A DNA stretch of 64,000 nt from Ligula intestinalis (lineage: Eukaryota; Platyhelminthes; Cestoda; Diphyllobothriidea; Diphyllobothriidae), in assembly GCA_036362985.1 (NCBI GenBank), contig JAYGXS010000005.1, positions 25,143,421 to 25,207,420 on the forward strand, written 5' to 3'. Position 1 is the first letter of the stretch. Each line of letters begins with the position of its first letter. Below the pieces are notes generated by a model that had not been told where the DNA came from, searched no databases, and was given only the letters and a program-made list of their open reading frames with translations. The position numbers and the translations under genes were made by a program. Below, in pieces: positions 1 through 10,954 of this stretch.

Positions 1-27
1 AGAGGATGGGGGTGGTAGGTATCATAT

Positions 28-107
28 CATGGTAGTTTATCTTCATGAAAGCCTGTAGGACAAGGTAAAAGGGGGGGGGCAGGGGGCAGAAAAGGGGGGT
101 AGCAGTC
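28..107 (-). repeat. R1 repeat, inverted fragment
   Basis: Read on the minus strand this matches the middle of the R1 repeat at 59330-59410: the same order of a CTGCTACCC block, a C-rich stretch, a CCCACAGGCTTTC-like block and a CATGGTAGTT-like end. It therefore lies inverted to the longer R1 copy that begins at 466. No coding capacity is recognised. Confidence 0.55.
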
Positions 108-465
108 CGAAAACGGCCATCCGGAGAAATGCATTGAAAATTATCGCAACCGCAGACAAGAAATTCCTTCTGAAATTTCGGTGCCAAAAAGCACCCCTTT
201 CAAGGGTGATAATTTCTCCAGCGTAATTAGACGAGGGCTTTGACGTTCGACTGAAAGACTTAACCCTGTCGCTAAATTGTTGTACACAAGCACAATAACG
301 GGTATTCCAGTATGATTGACTAAAGCCATTCAGCCTATGCACGCCATATCAAACTGTTTTTAGAGTTTACATGAAGTTGCCGATGCAAATATATCGGGCA
401 TAAGCAAAGGAAAGTAGCAGCGCGGTCAGTGGTTGCTTAGGGCGGAAAATAACGTACCTATGAGT
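108..465. other. No gene recognised
   Basis: Short open frames on the minus strand show no recognisable domain. Nothing further is supported here. Confidence 0.4.
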
Positions 466-979
466 TCACGCGCGAAGTGCCTAGTGAACACTCAACAAAA
501 GATTGCATAAAGGGTCGTATTTCGGGCGACGATCGAGCGTTTTATACCTTTTGCGGAGGCCGCTGCGATATAAGGAAGAAAATCAGAACTCTGTAAGCAG
601 CTGGATCATGTGATCAATCTGGCATTGTTTTGGTATTGATCGATAAACTATGATCCCCTCGCGCCTCCTCGTCCCCTTTAGGACTGACTGCTACCCTGTC
701 CTCAGCCCACTTTTTTCGCCCCCCCCCCCCCCCCCCCCCCGTTAACCACGTCCCACAGGCTTTCACGAGCATGAACTGGCATGCTGTGACAGCTGCCTCT
801 CCTTTCCTCTAGCCCCACACCATGCGTCCACACCGAAGACTAATAGCCTCTACTCTCTTTACCTATCATGTTTCACCCTTCGAGGCTGACACTTAATTGA
901 ACAGTTAATTATCCTATTAATAGGCAACGACCGTTTCCAGCTGAATGAAAGGTCGCAAAATTACATGACGTCAATAAAT
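466..979 (+). repeat. R1 interspersed repeat, copy 1
   Basis: About 510 bp align collinearly with 59094-59591. Both begin near a CCTAGTGAACACT block, share a GGGTCGTA(T/C)TTCGGGCGACGA block and a CATGCGTCCACACC block, and end at a CAATAAAT block. The ends are not typical TG...CA long terminal repeats, so the class is unknown. The two copies are clearly diverged, which suggests an old family. Confidence 0.7.
719..740 (+). repeat. Poly-C tract (22 C)
   Basis: An uninterrupted run of 22 cytosines inside R1 copy 1. The R1 copy near 59360 has only short interrupted C runs here, so this is an expansion private to this copy. The exact length is prone to sequencing error. Confidence 0.9.
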
Positions 980-1065
980 TTCAGAAGATAAATTAGTTCA
1001 CATAAGTTTGTTTTCGGTAAATTCTCGTCAGGTCTGTACATTTATATGGAACTCAACTAAAAATG

Positions 1066-1153
1066 CAGGGTGTCCAAGAAGTAACTGACCCTTTTGATTT
1101 GCTAATAAAACAAAAATTATGAACGCTAGGATATTGAAACTTGTTTTATTCGA
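1066..1153 (+). repeat. Left terminal inverted repeat
   Basis: It pairs with 4965-5052 in inverted orientation over about 85 bp with scattered mismatches. The outermost bases are CAGGGTGTCC, and the inner border is TTGTTTTATTCGA in both copies. Confidence 0.8.
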
Positions 1154-1181
1154 AGATGAACCTTTTTTTGCTTTAATAGAA

Positions 1182-1760
1182 CTAGGTTTTGAATATATTG
1201 TCTTTTAAATGATGGCCATGGTTGTTTTGACAACTTAGAGTTCGTTTCTTTTTCGTTTCCATAACGCTCCTTAATGTATCAGGCGATAGTTGTCGTATTT
1301 CAGAACAAATGTTGTTATTAAGTTTTTGCAAATTTGTTGGATTTGTTACATAAACCCTTGACTTTAGGTAGCCCCATAAGAAGAAATTGCATGGGTTTAA
1401 ATCTGGAGATCGAGGGTGCCAAGGAATGTTACCATCTCGTGAAATCAAATGATTTGGAAAGCACTCATTGAACAATGTCATCGTTTCTCTTACTGTATGG
1501 GCCGTGGGTCCATCCTGTTGAAACCAACTATTGCGTGGGCCATGTCTCTGAAGTTCAGGAATAAGAAATTCGCTTATCATAGTTCGGTATCTTTCATCAT
1601 TAACTGTTACTGTTGCGCCATCATTATTTTCAATAAAAGTATGAGAAAATCACATTGGAAGCAGTTTTACCGAACCACACCATCACACGAAGAGAATGGA
1701 GTGGCCTTTCTTGAATTTCTCTTTGATTTTCATTGCATTAAATTCTCAAAATGGTTTTCG
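1182..1760 (-). pseudogene. IS630/Tc1/mariner transposase, C-terminal fragment
   Basis: A 132-residue open frame ends at 1182. It has the pattern WFQQDGPTAHT, then RSPDLNPCNFFLWGYLKS, then an IFKT end. This is the C-terminal DDE region of a transposase seen widely in invertebrates, which cuts and pastes the element at its inverted repeats. The second catalytic Asp is in QQDG. The third acidic position is Asn (PCNFF where PCDFF is usual), 41 residues further on, a DD41D-like spacing. In-frame upstream sequence gives NDERYRT, and after a frameshift near 1635 a VMVWFGKTASN-like stretch. The first catalytic Asp is not present. The frameshift, the missing N-terminus and the D-to-N change make it non-functional. 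Confidence 0.8.
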
Positions 1761-1930
1761 GTGACCGTAGTTTGAGTAGCCTCACTTGGGAAATGGATAC
1801 TAAAATTACTACTATAATCATTTTAGTAGGTATGTTTATCCCTATTAATTTATGATAGTGTTTTTGCATTTACCATCTACCCGGTGTTGCGATTGCATTC
1901 CAGATTGAAAAGTACGGACCGCAGTATTCG

Positions 1931-2160
1931 CCATTCCTACACATACCTTAGCTCAGAGGGTTTGAAGTGATAGATGGCCTCGTTCAACTAAACTACTGCT
2001 CCCCTTGCTATTACTACACATACATTAGCTCAGAGGGTTAGAAGTGATAGACGGCATGGTACAACTTCACTTCTCCACCATCCCCCTTGCCATCACTACA
2101 GCTACGTCAACTCAGGAAGTTTGAAATGATAAACCACTTAGTACTAAACTAGCACGCTAC
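1931..2160 (+). repeat. Tandem repeat, about 80 bp x 3
   Basis: Three diverged units begin near 1931, 2009 and 2091. Each carries a CTACACATAC-like start, a TTAGCTCAGAGGGTT-like core and a GAAGTGATAGA-like block. The third unit is the most diverged. No function is seen. Confidence 0.65.
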
Positions 2161-2544
2161 CTTTCACCACACCCAAAAGGACTGCCACATTTGGACCACT
2201 TAAATTATCCTCCGCTACATTATAAGCCACAATTATTTAAGAAATGCCATTTATGCTAAATTTACACAAGGCGCACCACGTGCACATAAACATTCTTACC
2301 GACATTCCACTACCACACAGACTACATACCCACCAGCACTTACTTAAACGCAACAATCACACACGAATTATACCCAATAACAGAAGAGACAATATCGAAC
2401 GATCATGGGTAGTGGCCCTAAAGAGGGCCTCTGTTGCGATCCCACTCTGATTCTTCCATTCCTCGCGACTTCTCATTTCAACATACCCCTCGTATGCCAC
2501 ATATCACAAAATCACATTTTTTCCTTCATCTTCATCATACTTTA

Positions 2545-3430
2545 TCATCCTTTCGGTCTCCAATGGATAAGCCGCTGCAACGTGATCAAAAATAACTCCC
2601 AAGCCTCCTCCAATTCCATTTCATGCAGCCGAAACCATAGCCGGTATTGGACCTCCTCTACGTGGGCCCACACACTTCGCCCAGCTACTGGTCCTCCTTC
2701 CCGAAGCTTCCTTTTCAATCTACTCCAGTACGCCTCAATTACATTAGTATGCCATCCAGTGGTCGGATCCACAAAATTTCGACAGTGGTTGACAGTTGAA
2801 TGACTGTAACCCTCCTCCTCAAGACGACTGTAACCTTTCCATTCGTCTGTGACAACTGTGCTTCCAAGATTAATCCACTTCCTTATCACAGGACGCAATT
2901 CTCTCCAACCTCTTTCATTCACTTGTTCCAGAACCGCTGTTCACCGTCGACAATCATATATCCCGAGGAGCCAGAACTGCCGCTTCTGACGGCAAACATT
3001 TTACTTACGACGGCTAATCAAAGTCTCATCTATCTGGATCTCGATACCATCTCCTCCAAGACGTCATTTGGTTTTCAATCGAATTCTGCTGCATAAATCT
3101 CGACAAAAACCATACCATCGTACTGCCGTTGTGTGTGCGATTCGTAAATCTTCCTCACATACCGTCACTCGTGTTCCTTGCAAAAAACGCCAACCATATC
3201 TTCAAGACAGTCCTTATTGTCAATCGACTGCATTCAAACACTGATCCAGTCCCCAACGCACTTTTCTTTCTGCACCTCAGACATCGAAATACGTAGCCAT
3301 CGGTATGCTGCCTAAACACTTGCTGCTTCATCCCCTCCGACAGCGAAATTTCAATACATAGGGCAGCAGTCCTCTCTCTTGACAGTATTCCGTCAGTTTT
3401 TCCCCGTTAATGATGTGCAGCACGCTTTCC
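2545..3430 (-). pseudogene. Merlin (IS1016/IS1595-like) transposase relic
   Basis: The minus strand reads as an ISXO2-like transposase in pieces. The start-like MESVLHIINGEKL is near 3430. The first catalytic Asp is in EIQIDETLISRR (about 3012-3046). The second is in VVTDEWKGY within a 125-residue open frame (2545-2922), and the Glu is in GWHTNVIEAYWSRLKRK. That order and the HTN-xx-E-xxW motif are diagnostic of Merlin elements, known from schistosomes and other animals. Stop codons interrupt the N-terminal half, so it is a pseudogene. It lies inside the Tc1/mariner shell 1066-5052 and in the same orientation as its transposase. Merlin inverted repeats were not located. Confidence 0.85.
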
Positions 3431-4964
3431 ATTCTGCTCCGTCTTTCTATTTGCGGCTGAGCTTTCCTCCTCCTGCAGGGAAAATTTACAAAAGCAAAAT
3501 TACAGAATAACGCATAACCTATTGACTACTACACATACAAACATTACACCACCTTCTTCATAAATTTCAGCACACTAACACTGCCTTTTTCAATAACACC
3601 TAGAAATAATAATAACTATTATGTACCATCACCTCCTAGCATGCACAAAACTTAATGCATACGCCAACACATTTATTCAACATCAACTTTCATTGCACTA
3701 ACGCACTTTTCAAACTTTATTTGCCTCATAATCTGTGTTCGGATTTTATATTTAACACTACACTTATTTTTCAATCCCACCATACACTCAGTTACTTACC
3801 GCAAATAATCATTCGCTAACTTCTCACGTTTATTTTAGTAAACCTAATTTATTTCTCTTTTTAAAATAAAGTAATCATACCACTTACTGCCCATTGACAG
3901 CTATTCCACGTACAATATCATTTGCATTAACCGCTATAAAACACAAACTTCTACGCTAACTTACACTTCCTCTGTGTTCGGTTGCACATTTTCCTTGTCA
4001 TCGTCACCAACTCATACATCACGCGTATTTCCCTCAACAATGCTTCCTTCAGACATTGGTCCGGTAGTCGTCATAACTGTCCAGTTCAGACACGCATATA
4101 GCAGGCCACGGATGTCGAGGTTGGCACACACCTAAAGGATAAGAGACGTGAAGATGGTAATGTAGCGGAAACTTGGAATTGGGTTGATAAGCATCACCCA
4201 AGCACACAAATATCAAGGCCGGAGTAGTAGGAAACGCGAATATACGGAGAGAAATCTACTAGTTATAAAAAATACGTACAGAGTAAGAAAATAATATGGG
4301 GATAGGGAACGGCGTTACACAGATACAAGTCCCATCTGGATTGGAGTGTGTTCTCTAATGTCTGATCAGTTACCGGTGGGCAATACAGTGCTGTGGGCGA
4401 CTGCAGGGGTGAGACGGGAGTGTTGTCATTGTTTGTGGGACTGCGATACGATTGATGACGACGGTGGTGGGAAGGGGGTCAGCGGCTGTGAGGGTAAAGG
4501 GCACCGGTTTCTTCACTGACACTCGATCACAGCATCTCCATCCTGGGTCTGCGCCAAAAGTGACGACCTTGGTGTACTTAAACAATCATTCAGTTTCTTC
4601 GCTCGTTACACACACGATCCCCAACACCACACCCCTTACGTTGAATTTTATTGGCTTACACAGACCCTGATTACTGAACCGCTAACATTCACTCTCACCG
4701 CTTTATTCATTTGTCTTAATCTTGCAAAATGCACTTAAACCCCTATTTTTATTTATGCGGTCAATGCGGCCGCTATATAGCGCCCACATTAAACATATTC
4801 AATCAAATCAACGATATTTTACACTTATTGCTCTATGCATAATTCACTACCCATCCCTATTCCCCACCCATAAACCCCCAACTCCAACCCGTCCCGTAAG
4901 ACCGTAGATTCAGGTTTCACAAACCTGGATGGGGCTACACAAGCTACTTTTGCCGGGTTTTCTT
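3431..4964. other. No gene recognised (inside transposon shell)
   Basis: AT-rich sequence up to about 4000, then mixed composition. Overlapping frames around 4370-4670 on both strands have no recognised domain. It may contain the missing flanks of the Merlin element and the lost 5' part of the Tc1/mariner element. Confidence 0.4.
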
Positions 4965-5052
4965 TCGAATAAAACAAGTCTCAATATCCTAGCGGTAATA
5001 GTTTTCCTTATATTAGTGAATCAAAAAGGTCAGTTACTTCTGGGACACCCTG
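4965..5052 (-). repeat. Right terminal inverted repeat
   Basis: The reverse complement begins CAGGGTGTCCCAGAAGTAAC and matches 1066-1153 over its full length. Confidence 0.8.
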
Positions 5053-5104
5053 TAGTATGCATGATGGTAGAAATATACTGCGGTTGTCAGGGTAGTTGGG
5101 GGGG

Positions 5105-5535
5105 GGAGAATCGGGTTTCAAATCTGTTGAGTTTTAGGGAGCCTGTTAGCCGAGTGAGGTGATAACCGGTGGGCTGTTGGTTTAGCGACATTGACCATGG
5201 TAACTGTGGCAAAGGTTAGCGTAGCCTGTGGCGGCCACTTCTACCGTAGCCAACAGACGTTTTCAAAGAAATTTTAAATAGCTTGAGGGCACTAATTGGA
5301 TCAATTGGAAGGCCTCGTTGGTATCCAGGCGAGGCTATGAGTCTACCAGATGAACCAAAATTGAACTGTTTGTACCCTTTAGTTGGCCCTTCCCTTAAAA
5401 CCTGGAATGTGTTCTTGGAGTCTTTTAGACAAACAAAGGCTTCTCCGATTAATATATCCTGCCTACAGGAGCAGGTAAATGAATATATGCACATTGAGGT
5501 GCTCTGGGATGGCAGTTTGTCCTTGATCTCTCCTT
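5105..5535 (-). pseudogene. G2 retroelement, GIY-YIG endonuclease fragment
   Basis: The minus strand opens with MCIYSFTCSC, the same start as copies at 17345 and 49230, followed by a degraded GIY-YIG-like nuclease segment and the C-terminal extension. GIY-YIG nucleases in this context nick target DNA for a retroelement. The usual YIGRT catalytic strand is corrupted (DILIGEA), so the domain is dead. The downstream segment to 5105 aligns with the 3' part of the copy at 16913-17345. The reverse transcriptase is absent, so this is a 5'-truncated insertion. Confidence 0.6.
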
Positions 5536-7217
5536 AAAGGATGGAATCAATCAGTCCTGCGAAACTCGTGGTGTTTGAATTTTTCGAATACCTAATGTCC
5601 TGATTGTCCACTTTTCACCCTAAGGGAAGGGAAGAGGACCATTGACGCCGTGACGATGTTGTTCGTTGCAATAGGACACAGTATTTCGGTGCCATCATTA
5701 GACAGCCATAGTGTTGTGGCCTATAATCAAAAAGTCCACAATGTCTTTTCCATCGAAATCGTTTGCAAGGGAATAATCTCGAGGGTTTCCTGATTTCAGG
5801 CGGTGACTCACTTTTCCTACTACACCAAGTGGATATAATAAAACCGTTATTAACGTGGTCGCACGCTCCTTTTCTAGAGGCCTCGTTATCCACAGCACAC
5901 AAGTATATAGTAGTGGCTTGTTGATAAATTACCGAAGACGTATCTTTGCAGCTCTTTTAATTTCCTTTGAAATTAATTTTCAGAGTTAGTGTAACACAGG
6001 CCAAATTTTGATGTGAATAGTTGAACCAAAGCCAACACACATAATGCACGCTGACTTTTCCAAATTTTTAAGTTTGATTGGGATCCGTTATCAAGATAAA
6101 CAGCTAAATGATGTGGTCCTGTAGTAATAGGAGCAGTTTTGATGCAAAAATGACTTAAATGACCACCTAAACAGGACTGAAGAACAGAAAGCATGAAAGT
6201 CCAGCGAATATTGGCTTACGATAAGGTTAATTGTTACATTTAGGGTTAGGGTTAAGGTTAGCGTTGAAGTTAGTTTGAGACTCGGTGCATAGTTACGGTC
6301 CAACTTCATGTTAGACCTGTGTCTGTTTTAACCATCGATTTCGAAGAGGTCCACCAAGTGCATCAGCAGGTTGGTACAGAATGTGACAGCCTCAGGGGTT
6401 AGAGGAGAGTAGACGCAGTTAGCGCAAACTGTACTCTTCACCTTTTTCTGGAGTCTCGAAAACTAACCGGGGTATGGCGTTGGCTTCTTTATCCAATGCA
6501 AGTCAAAACACCGCCTACCTTAGTCTTAATTAACACAAGACTTTGCACAAAAACTACTGTACTATCTACCTTCACTTACCCTTAAAACGTTTGAAGACAG
6601 GCCCGAGGAGGCCGAGACTGATACGGCTACTACTGTTTATACTAATGTTTTCTATCAATGTAGCTGAGGCTTAGTAGTATCAGTACTATCTCTGACGCTA
6701 AAATTTGTCAAAAGTGACGCTGGTTTAAAGTTAGTGGTGGGGCTCATACCCCCTTGGTCTCAACAAGGAGTTTGAATCTGGGTTATAACAATTTGCAGTA
6801 AGTACATGCTTGGGGCCCTGAGCACAAGAGCGTTTGCCCTGGTTTCCGCACTCTCAACTCTATCCATCGACCTGTACGGACGAAGATACTGCTGCTATAG
6901 GTACGAACCTATATTAGAAGTATTAATTTCTATAACTTATGCCTGCTAAGGCCAGTAGATAATGCATTATAGGGACTGCCTGTGTGCGCTTTTTAAGGAG
7001 TCGTGCCTAGTATGCACTCGCAATCTGTGTGAGGTAATAGTGATAGGCATTTGGATAGTAATAGCCCAAGTCCTACCATGCCCCTATGTCGAGCAATTAG
7101 CTGTCAATAGATTACATGTAGGCCTCCTACATTATATCAATACAGTATAAAGTAGGTATAGTAGGACAGACTAAGTCAGTGCAACAGGACTGAGGCCCTT
7201 TTAGTGATACTGGTAGC
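5536..7217. other. No gene recognised
   Basis: Minus-strand open frames of 60-95 codons (5615-6309) show no recognisable domain. A short telomere-like stretch lies at 6225-6262. No splice-bordered coding segment was found. Confidence 0.4.
6225..6262 (+). repeat. Interstitial telomere-like repeat
   Basis: Contains TTAGGGTTAGGGTTAAGGTT, two exact TTAGGG units plus variants. TTAGGG is the usual flatworm telomere unit. The length is far too short to mark a chromosome end. Confidence 0.5.
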
Positions 7218-7227
7218 ATAAAGTACG

Positions 7228-8218
7228 GTAGACGCCGCGGATCGTGCAACAGTACGACTTATGCGAAAGAATGATAATATTTCGCTTATCGGTATTGAAC
7301 CAGTTTGTGATACTTATAACCGTATTGTCTATTCTGAAATTATTTCAGTCATGATATGATGCGGGCTTTTCAATGAGCTTCGTTCAGACTACCAGCAAAA
7401 AGTGTACAATGTAAAAACTGGCTACTTAAGTAGTATGCCTTTTTATCATTGATTTTGACTGCCTTTATAAATTCAAATATATTTTATGGAAAACATACAC
7501 GAAAAAATTATGTCTTGTACTTGTTTGATAGAAAATTACGCCTTTTTTTAATTTTATAATTAAAAGAAGGGCATCTTTCGGTTTTAAAAAAAAGTTGCTA
7601 ACTATGAGCTTCTTTACGATTGTGAGGTCTTTATTCATAATACATCGTATCAGCCAATTTATTTATGATGCCTATGCTGCACAAATTATATTCCATATCT
7701 TTTGCACTATTTTATGACAGTTATGTGGCTCCTTTCTTTAACAGCAGGCAAAAACGTACTTTTCCTTAAACAAGATGTACACAGTTCGCAGTGTTTAAGC
7801 CTTGAATTCGAGTGTAGCAGTCACTAGATTAGAAAATTATTCGGCACTTCAGTAATTTTTTAAAACCCAAAGATAAAATTTCTTTGAGTATATTATTTAC
7901 AGAAGGCATAATTTCTATCAAACAAGTACAAGACATAATTTTTTCGTGTATGTTTTCCATAAAATATATTTGAATTTATAAAGGCAGTCAAAATCAATGA
8001 TAAAAATGCATACTACTTAAGTAGCCAGTTTTTACAATAGATAATTTTTGCTGGTAGTCTGAACGAAGCTCATTAAAAAGCCCGCATCGTATCATGACTG
8101 AAATAACTTCATAATAGACAACATGGTAATAAGTATCACAAGCTGAGTCAATACCGATAAGCGAAAGAGCATCAATCGTTCGCATGCGTCGAAATGTTGC
8201 ACGATCCGCGGCGTCTAC
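7228..8218. mobile_element. Fold-back element FB1 (about 1 kb palindrome)
   Basis: The outer ends are exact inverted copies: GTAGACGCCGCGGATCGTGC at the left, and its complement ending at 8218. The arms run roughly 7228-7640 and 7815-8218, with high similarity over the first 300 bp, including a TGACTGCCTTTATAAATTCA block near the arm middle. There is no transposase. It is a non-autonomous DNA element of hairpin type and would fold into a long stem if transcribed. Related copies lie at 8421-9380, 10955-11935 and 31691-32480. Confidence 0.8.
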
Positions 8219-8420
8219 TGTCTAGTGGTGATAGTAACACATGAAGGCTTTCCTTGGTTAAGAACTGATAGCAGTAGGGCATGGAAATATTTACTCTCCG
8301 AAAATCCTGCGCAGATCCACATCTATCACTTGGATGGGGCATTTGTAACGGCGTGTCCTACTTAGGAGGCCACACAAATAAGTCTCTGATCACCATTCCT
8401 GAAACGGTTTACAGTACGGG

Positions 8421-9380
8421 CTAGAATTCGCTAAAAATGCCGGCATATGCTAAAGATGAATATCCTCTCTCACTAAGCGGTCTTGGGTTAGGTTTTAACA
8501 CTGCTTATCGTGTAGCCTATTCTCAAGTTCTTTCAGTCACGATAGGATGCCGGCTTTTAACGAGCTGCTTTCTGGCCGCTAACAAAACGCACTTACTGCA
8601 ACAAGTGGCTACTTAAGTAGGATGCAATTTATCATTGATTTTCACTGGCCTTATAAATTGAAACGAAAAATGATTATTTCTAATACCCTTTAGTTAGAAA
8701 ATTACGCCTTCGTTAAATGTTATGCTTAAAGAATGGGGATCCTTCGGTTTTAAAAAAATTACTGATCATTATATTTTTTACGATTGTGATGTGTTCATCC
8801 AGTAAAAATCACATCTGTCAATTTTATTAATGCTTTCTTGAATGTATAAAGCATGTTACACATCTACTGCAATAATTTATGCGAACTACTCGACTCCTTC
8901 CTCAAACTTTAGGTGAAAGCGTACTTTTCCTTAAACAGGATGTACACAGCGCGCAATTTGTAAACCTTGAATTCAGCTGTGGTAGTCTCTTGGTTTAAGA
9001 AATATTCGGCAATCTAGGAAGTCTTTCAAAACCAAAAATGCCCTGTCTTTCAGTATATACATTAAGAAATTCGTAATTTACTACGAAATAAGTGCAAGAA
9101 ATAACGTTTTTAATTTTACTTTTTCCATAAAATATAGTTGAATTTATAAAAACAGTCAAAATAAACAATAAAATATCATGCTACTCAACTAGCAATGTCT
9201 TAACCGTACATAATTTTTGTTAGCGGTCATAATGCAGCTCTTTAAAAAGCCGGAATCCTATCGTGAATGAAATTACTTCAGCATAGACTACACGATAATC
9301 AGTATTACAACTTTGCGCAATATCGATTAGCGAAAGAGTATCAACCTTTTGCATGTGTCGGCATGTTTCACGAATTCTAG
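8421..9380. mobile_element. Fold-back element FB2
   Basis: Inverted arms start CTAGAATTCG at 8421 and end with its complement CGAATTCTAG at 9380. They share a TATCGTGTAG block and a CACGATAGGATGCCGGCTTTT-like block with FB1, but are more diverged from each other than the FB1 arms. It sits 200 bp from FB1 in the same family. No open frame of interest. Confidence 0.7.
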
Positions 9381-10080
9381 TCATCCATAACTAGTTTTAT
9401 TATGGATGATAACCATCTTTTCGATTATGGATTCATTTCCTTCATTTTTGTCCTGTCCTGTTGATTCTTAGCCTTCCGAGTGAGGGTAAATTACGGAGGC
9501 ACTTTGAGAAAACGGAATCGCACGTGAATAAATAAGCGTGCCTAAAAGCGGCAGATGCCTCTATTTATATGGCTCTCTTTCTTTTTTTTGCGGGATGAGC
9601 AACTCCGTTGAAGAAATGGGCTGGCACTTACAAATGCGGCTGTAAGAAGGTAAGACTTAAAAGAGGAGTTAGCAATTCAGGCTACAGAGAGCTGAAGCAC
9701 GTCTTTAATTTCGACGCCGTTAAAAGTATGGACCGAGGTGAGGATCACACATCAAGGCAAATTAAAGAAGCCCAGATGTCGATCGACTGTTCAGCAAACT
9801 ACGACAAAAAATTGCCTACCTACCTATCTGGTGTTACAGGCCTTCTTATCAAGGAACAATCACGGTGGCTTAGAGCAGTCGGGGCCGCCGAATATATCTG
9901 CGGCCAACGTGCATAAGCGTGAAATCAGTTAGAGCGCGACGAAGGTCGACGCAACACAACAAATGGCCAACGCGCGAAAGAAACACTAGAGACACACCGG
10001 AAAACGTAGCATTAACGTTGAGTATCGTGGAAGTCAGTAGCTGAGACACAAGCGGCTCAAAGATCCTAGTCATAGACGAC
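9381..10080. other. No gene recognised; small hairpin at 9392-9421
   Basis: The hairpin pairs TCATCCATA with TATGGATGA. A plus-strand frame of 102 codons (9608-9916) has no recognised domain. The 3' part may belong to a decayed PLE that ends at the hammerhead-like tail near 10120. Confidence 0.35.
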
Positions 10081-10165
10081 AATTTAACCGGTGATAGCAA
10101 TCTCCGAAGATGGATTGACGAAGCAACTACCCGAAACATCAGACACACAATAAACCTAGCCTGTT
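10081..10165 (+). other. Decayed PLE tail with hammerhead-like remnant
   Basis: TTGACGA, then CCCGAAACATCAGAC, then CACAATAAA follows the order of the PLE tails elsewhere in the window (CTGANGA, GAAACGTCAGAC, AATAAA). Helix II cannot be drawn convincingly. It is a weak, degraded match. Confidence 0.3.
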
Positions 10166-10954
10166 GGACGACCTCCGTTGAAAGGAGGCTCATACCTGCA
10201 CGATAATTGGATTACCGTCTTCTGCTTTGAGTTTATGTTTCATGCTTTCGACATGCCTTCTTTTAATATATTTGCTAGGGCGATGGTGGAGTCCTCTGCT
10301 ACTTTCGTGTCCATCGCAACAAGGCCAAGGGGTTTGTCGTCCTGGAATCCTTTGCACATCCCAATTTATATTTATCTATTTTATCCAACGGCTTCGTCAC
10401 GACTAGCAACGATGCGGATGGGAACAACGGTGCCGACGTTTGTATCTACCCAGAAGTTGTTAAATGTAAGTGTACTAAAGGAAGAACAGCATGATCATTA
10501 ACACTCTTCATCGTCTCCAAAGTCCGATAAATCCCTTCGTTATCAATAATTTATAACCAATCAAAGTTTATTTCTGACCAGTGCAGTTATTTTTTTTATT
10601 TGGAAAGAAGCGATTGACTAGCAAATGAAGAGCGATGTACGGCACCCCGTGCTAGTTGGGAATAAAAGCGGTATTTATAAGCCTAAATACGGATGAATGT
10701 CAGCGGTTTCAGGAAGCAGTGATCGGTAAATGAGGCATCACAATGGATGCAATGGTGGCTAACCTAAAAGATCGGGGAGGGGGAACTACCCAGTTCGCTT
10801 TATGTTTTGGTTTTTTGCAAGCATCTTCTTGGAGATCATCTAAGTAGGCAAAAATGGACCACCCGATTGTATAGTTACTAATGTCTATGAAGGTGGTCAT
10901 CGCTTTGATTGCTTAACGCTCTGTCAAACCCTTTAGACTGCTCATTGACATTTA

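Larger units (their letters stand above)
1066..5052 (-). mobile_element. Tc1/mariner-type DNA transposon shell with nested insertion
   Basis: Two inverted ends of about 88 bp, both starting CAGGGTGTCC(A/C)AGAAGT, lie at 1066-1153 and 4965-5052. Between them is the C-terminal part of a transposase (minus strand, adjacent to the left end), a Merlin-type transposase relic, and about 1.5 kb of unassigned sequence. The N-terminal half of the first transposase is missing, which fits later insertion and deletion. The element is therefore a dead shell carrying at least one nested transposon. No target duplication could be confirmed at the outer borders. Confidence 0.7.
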
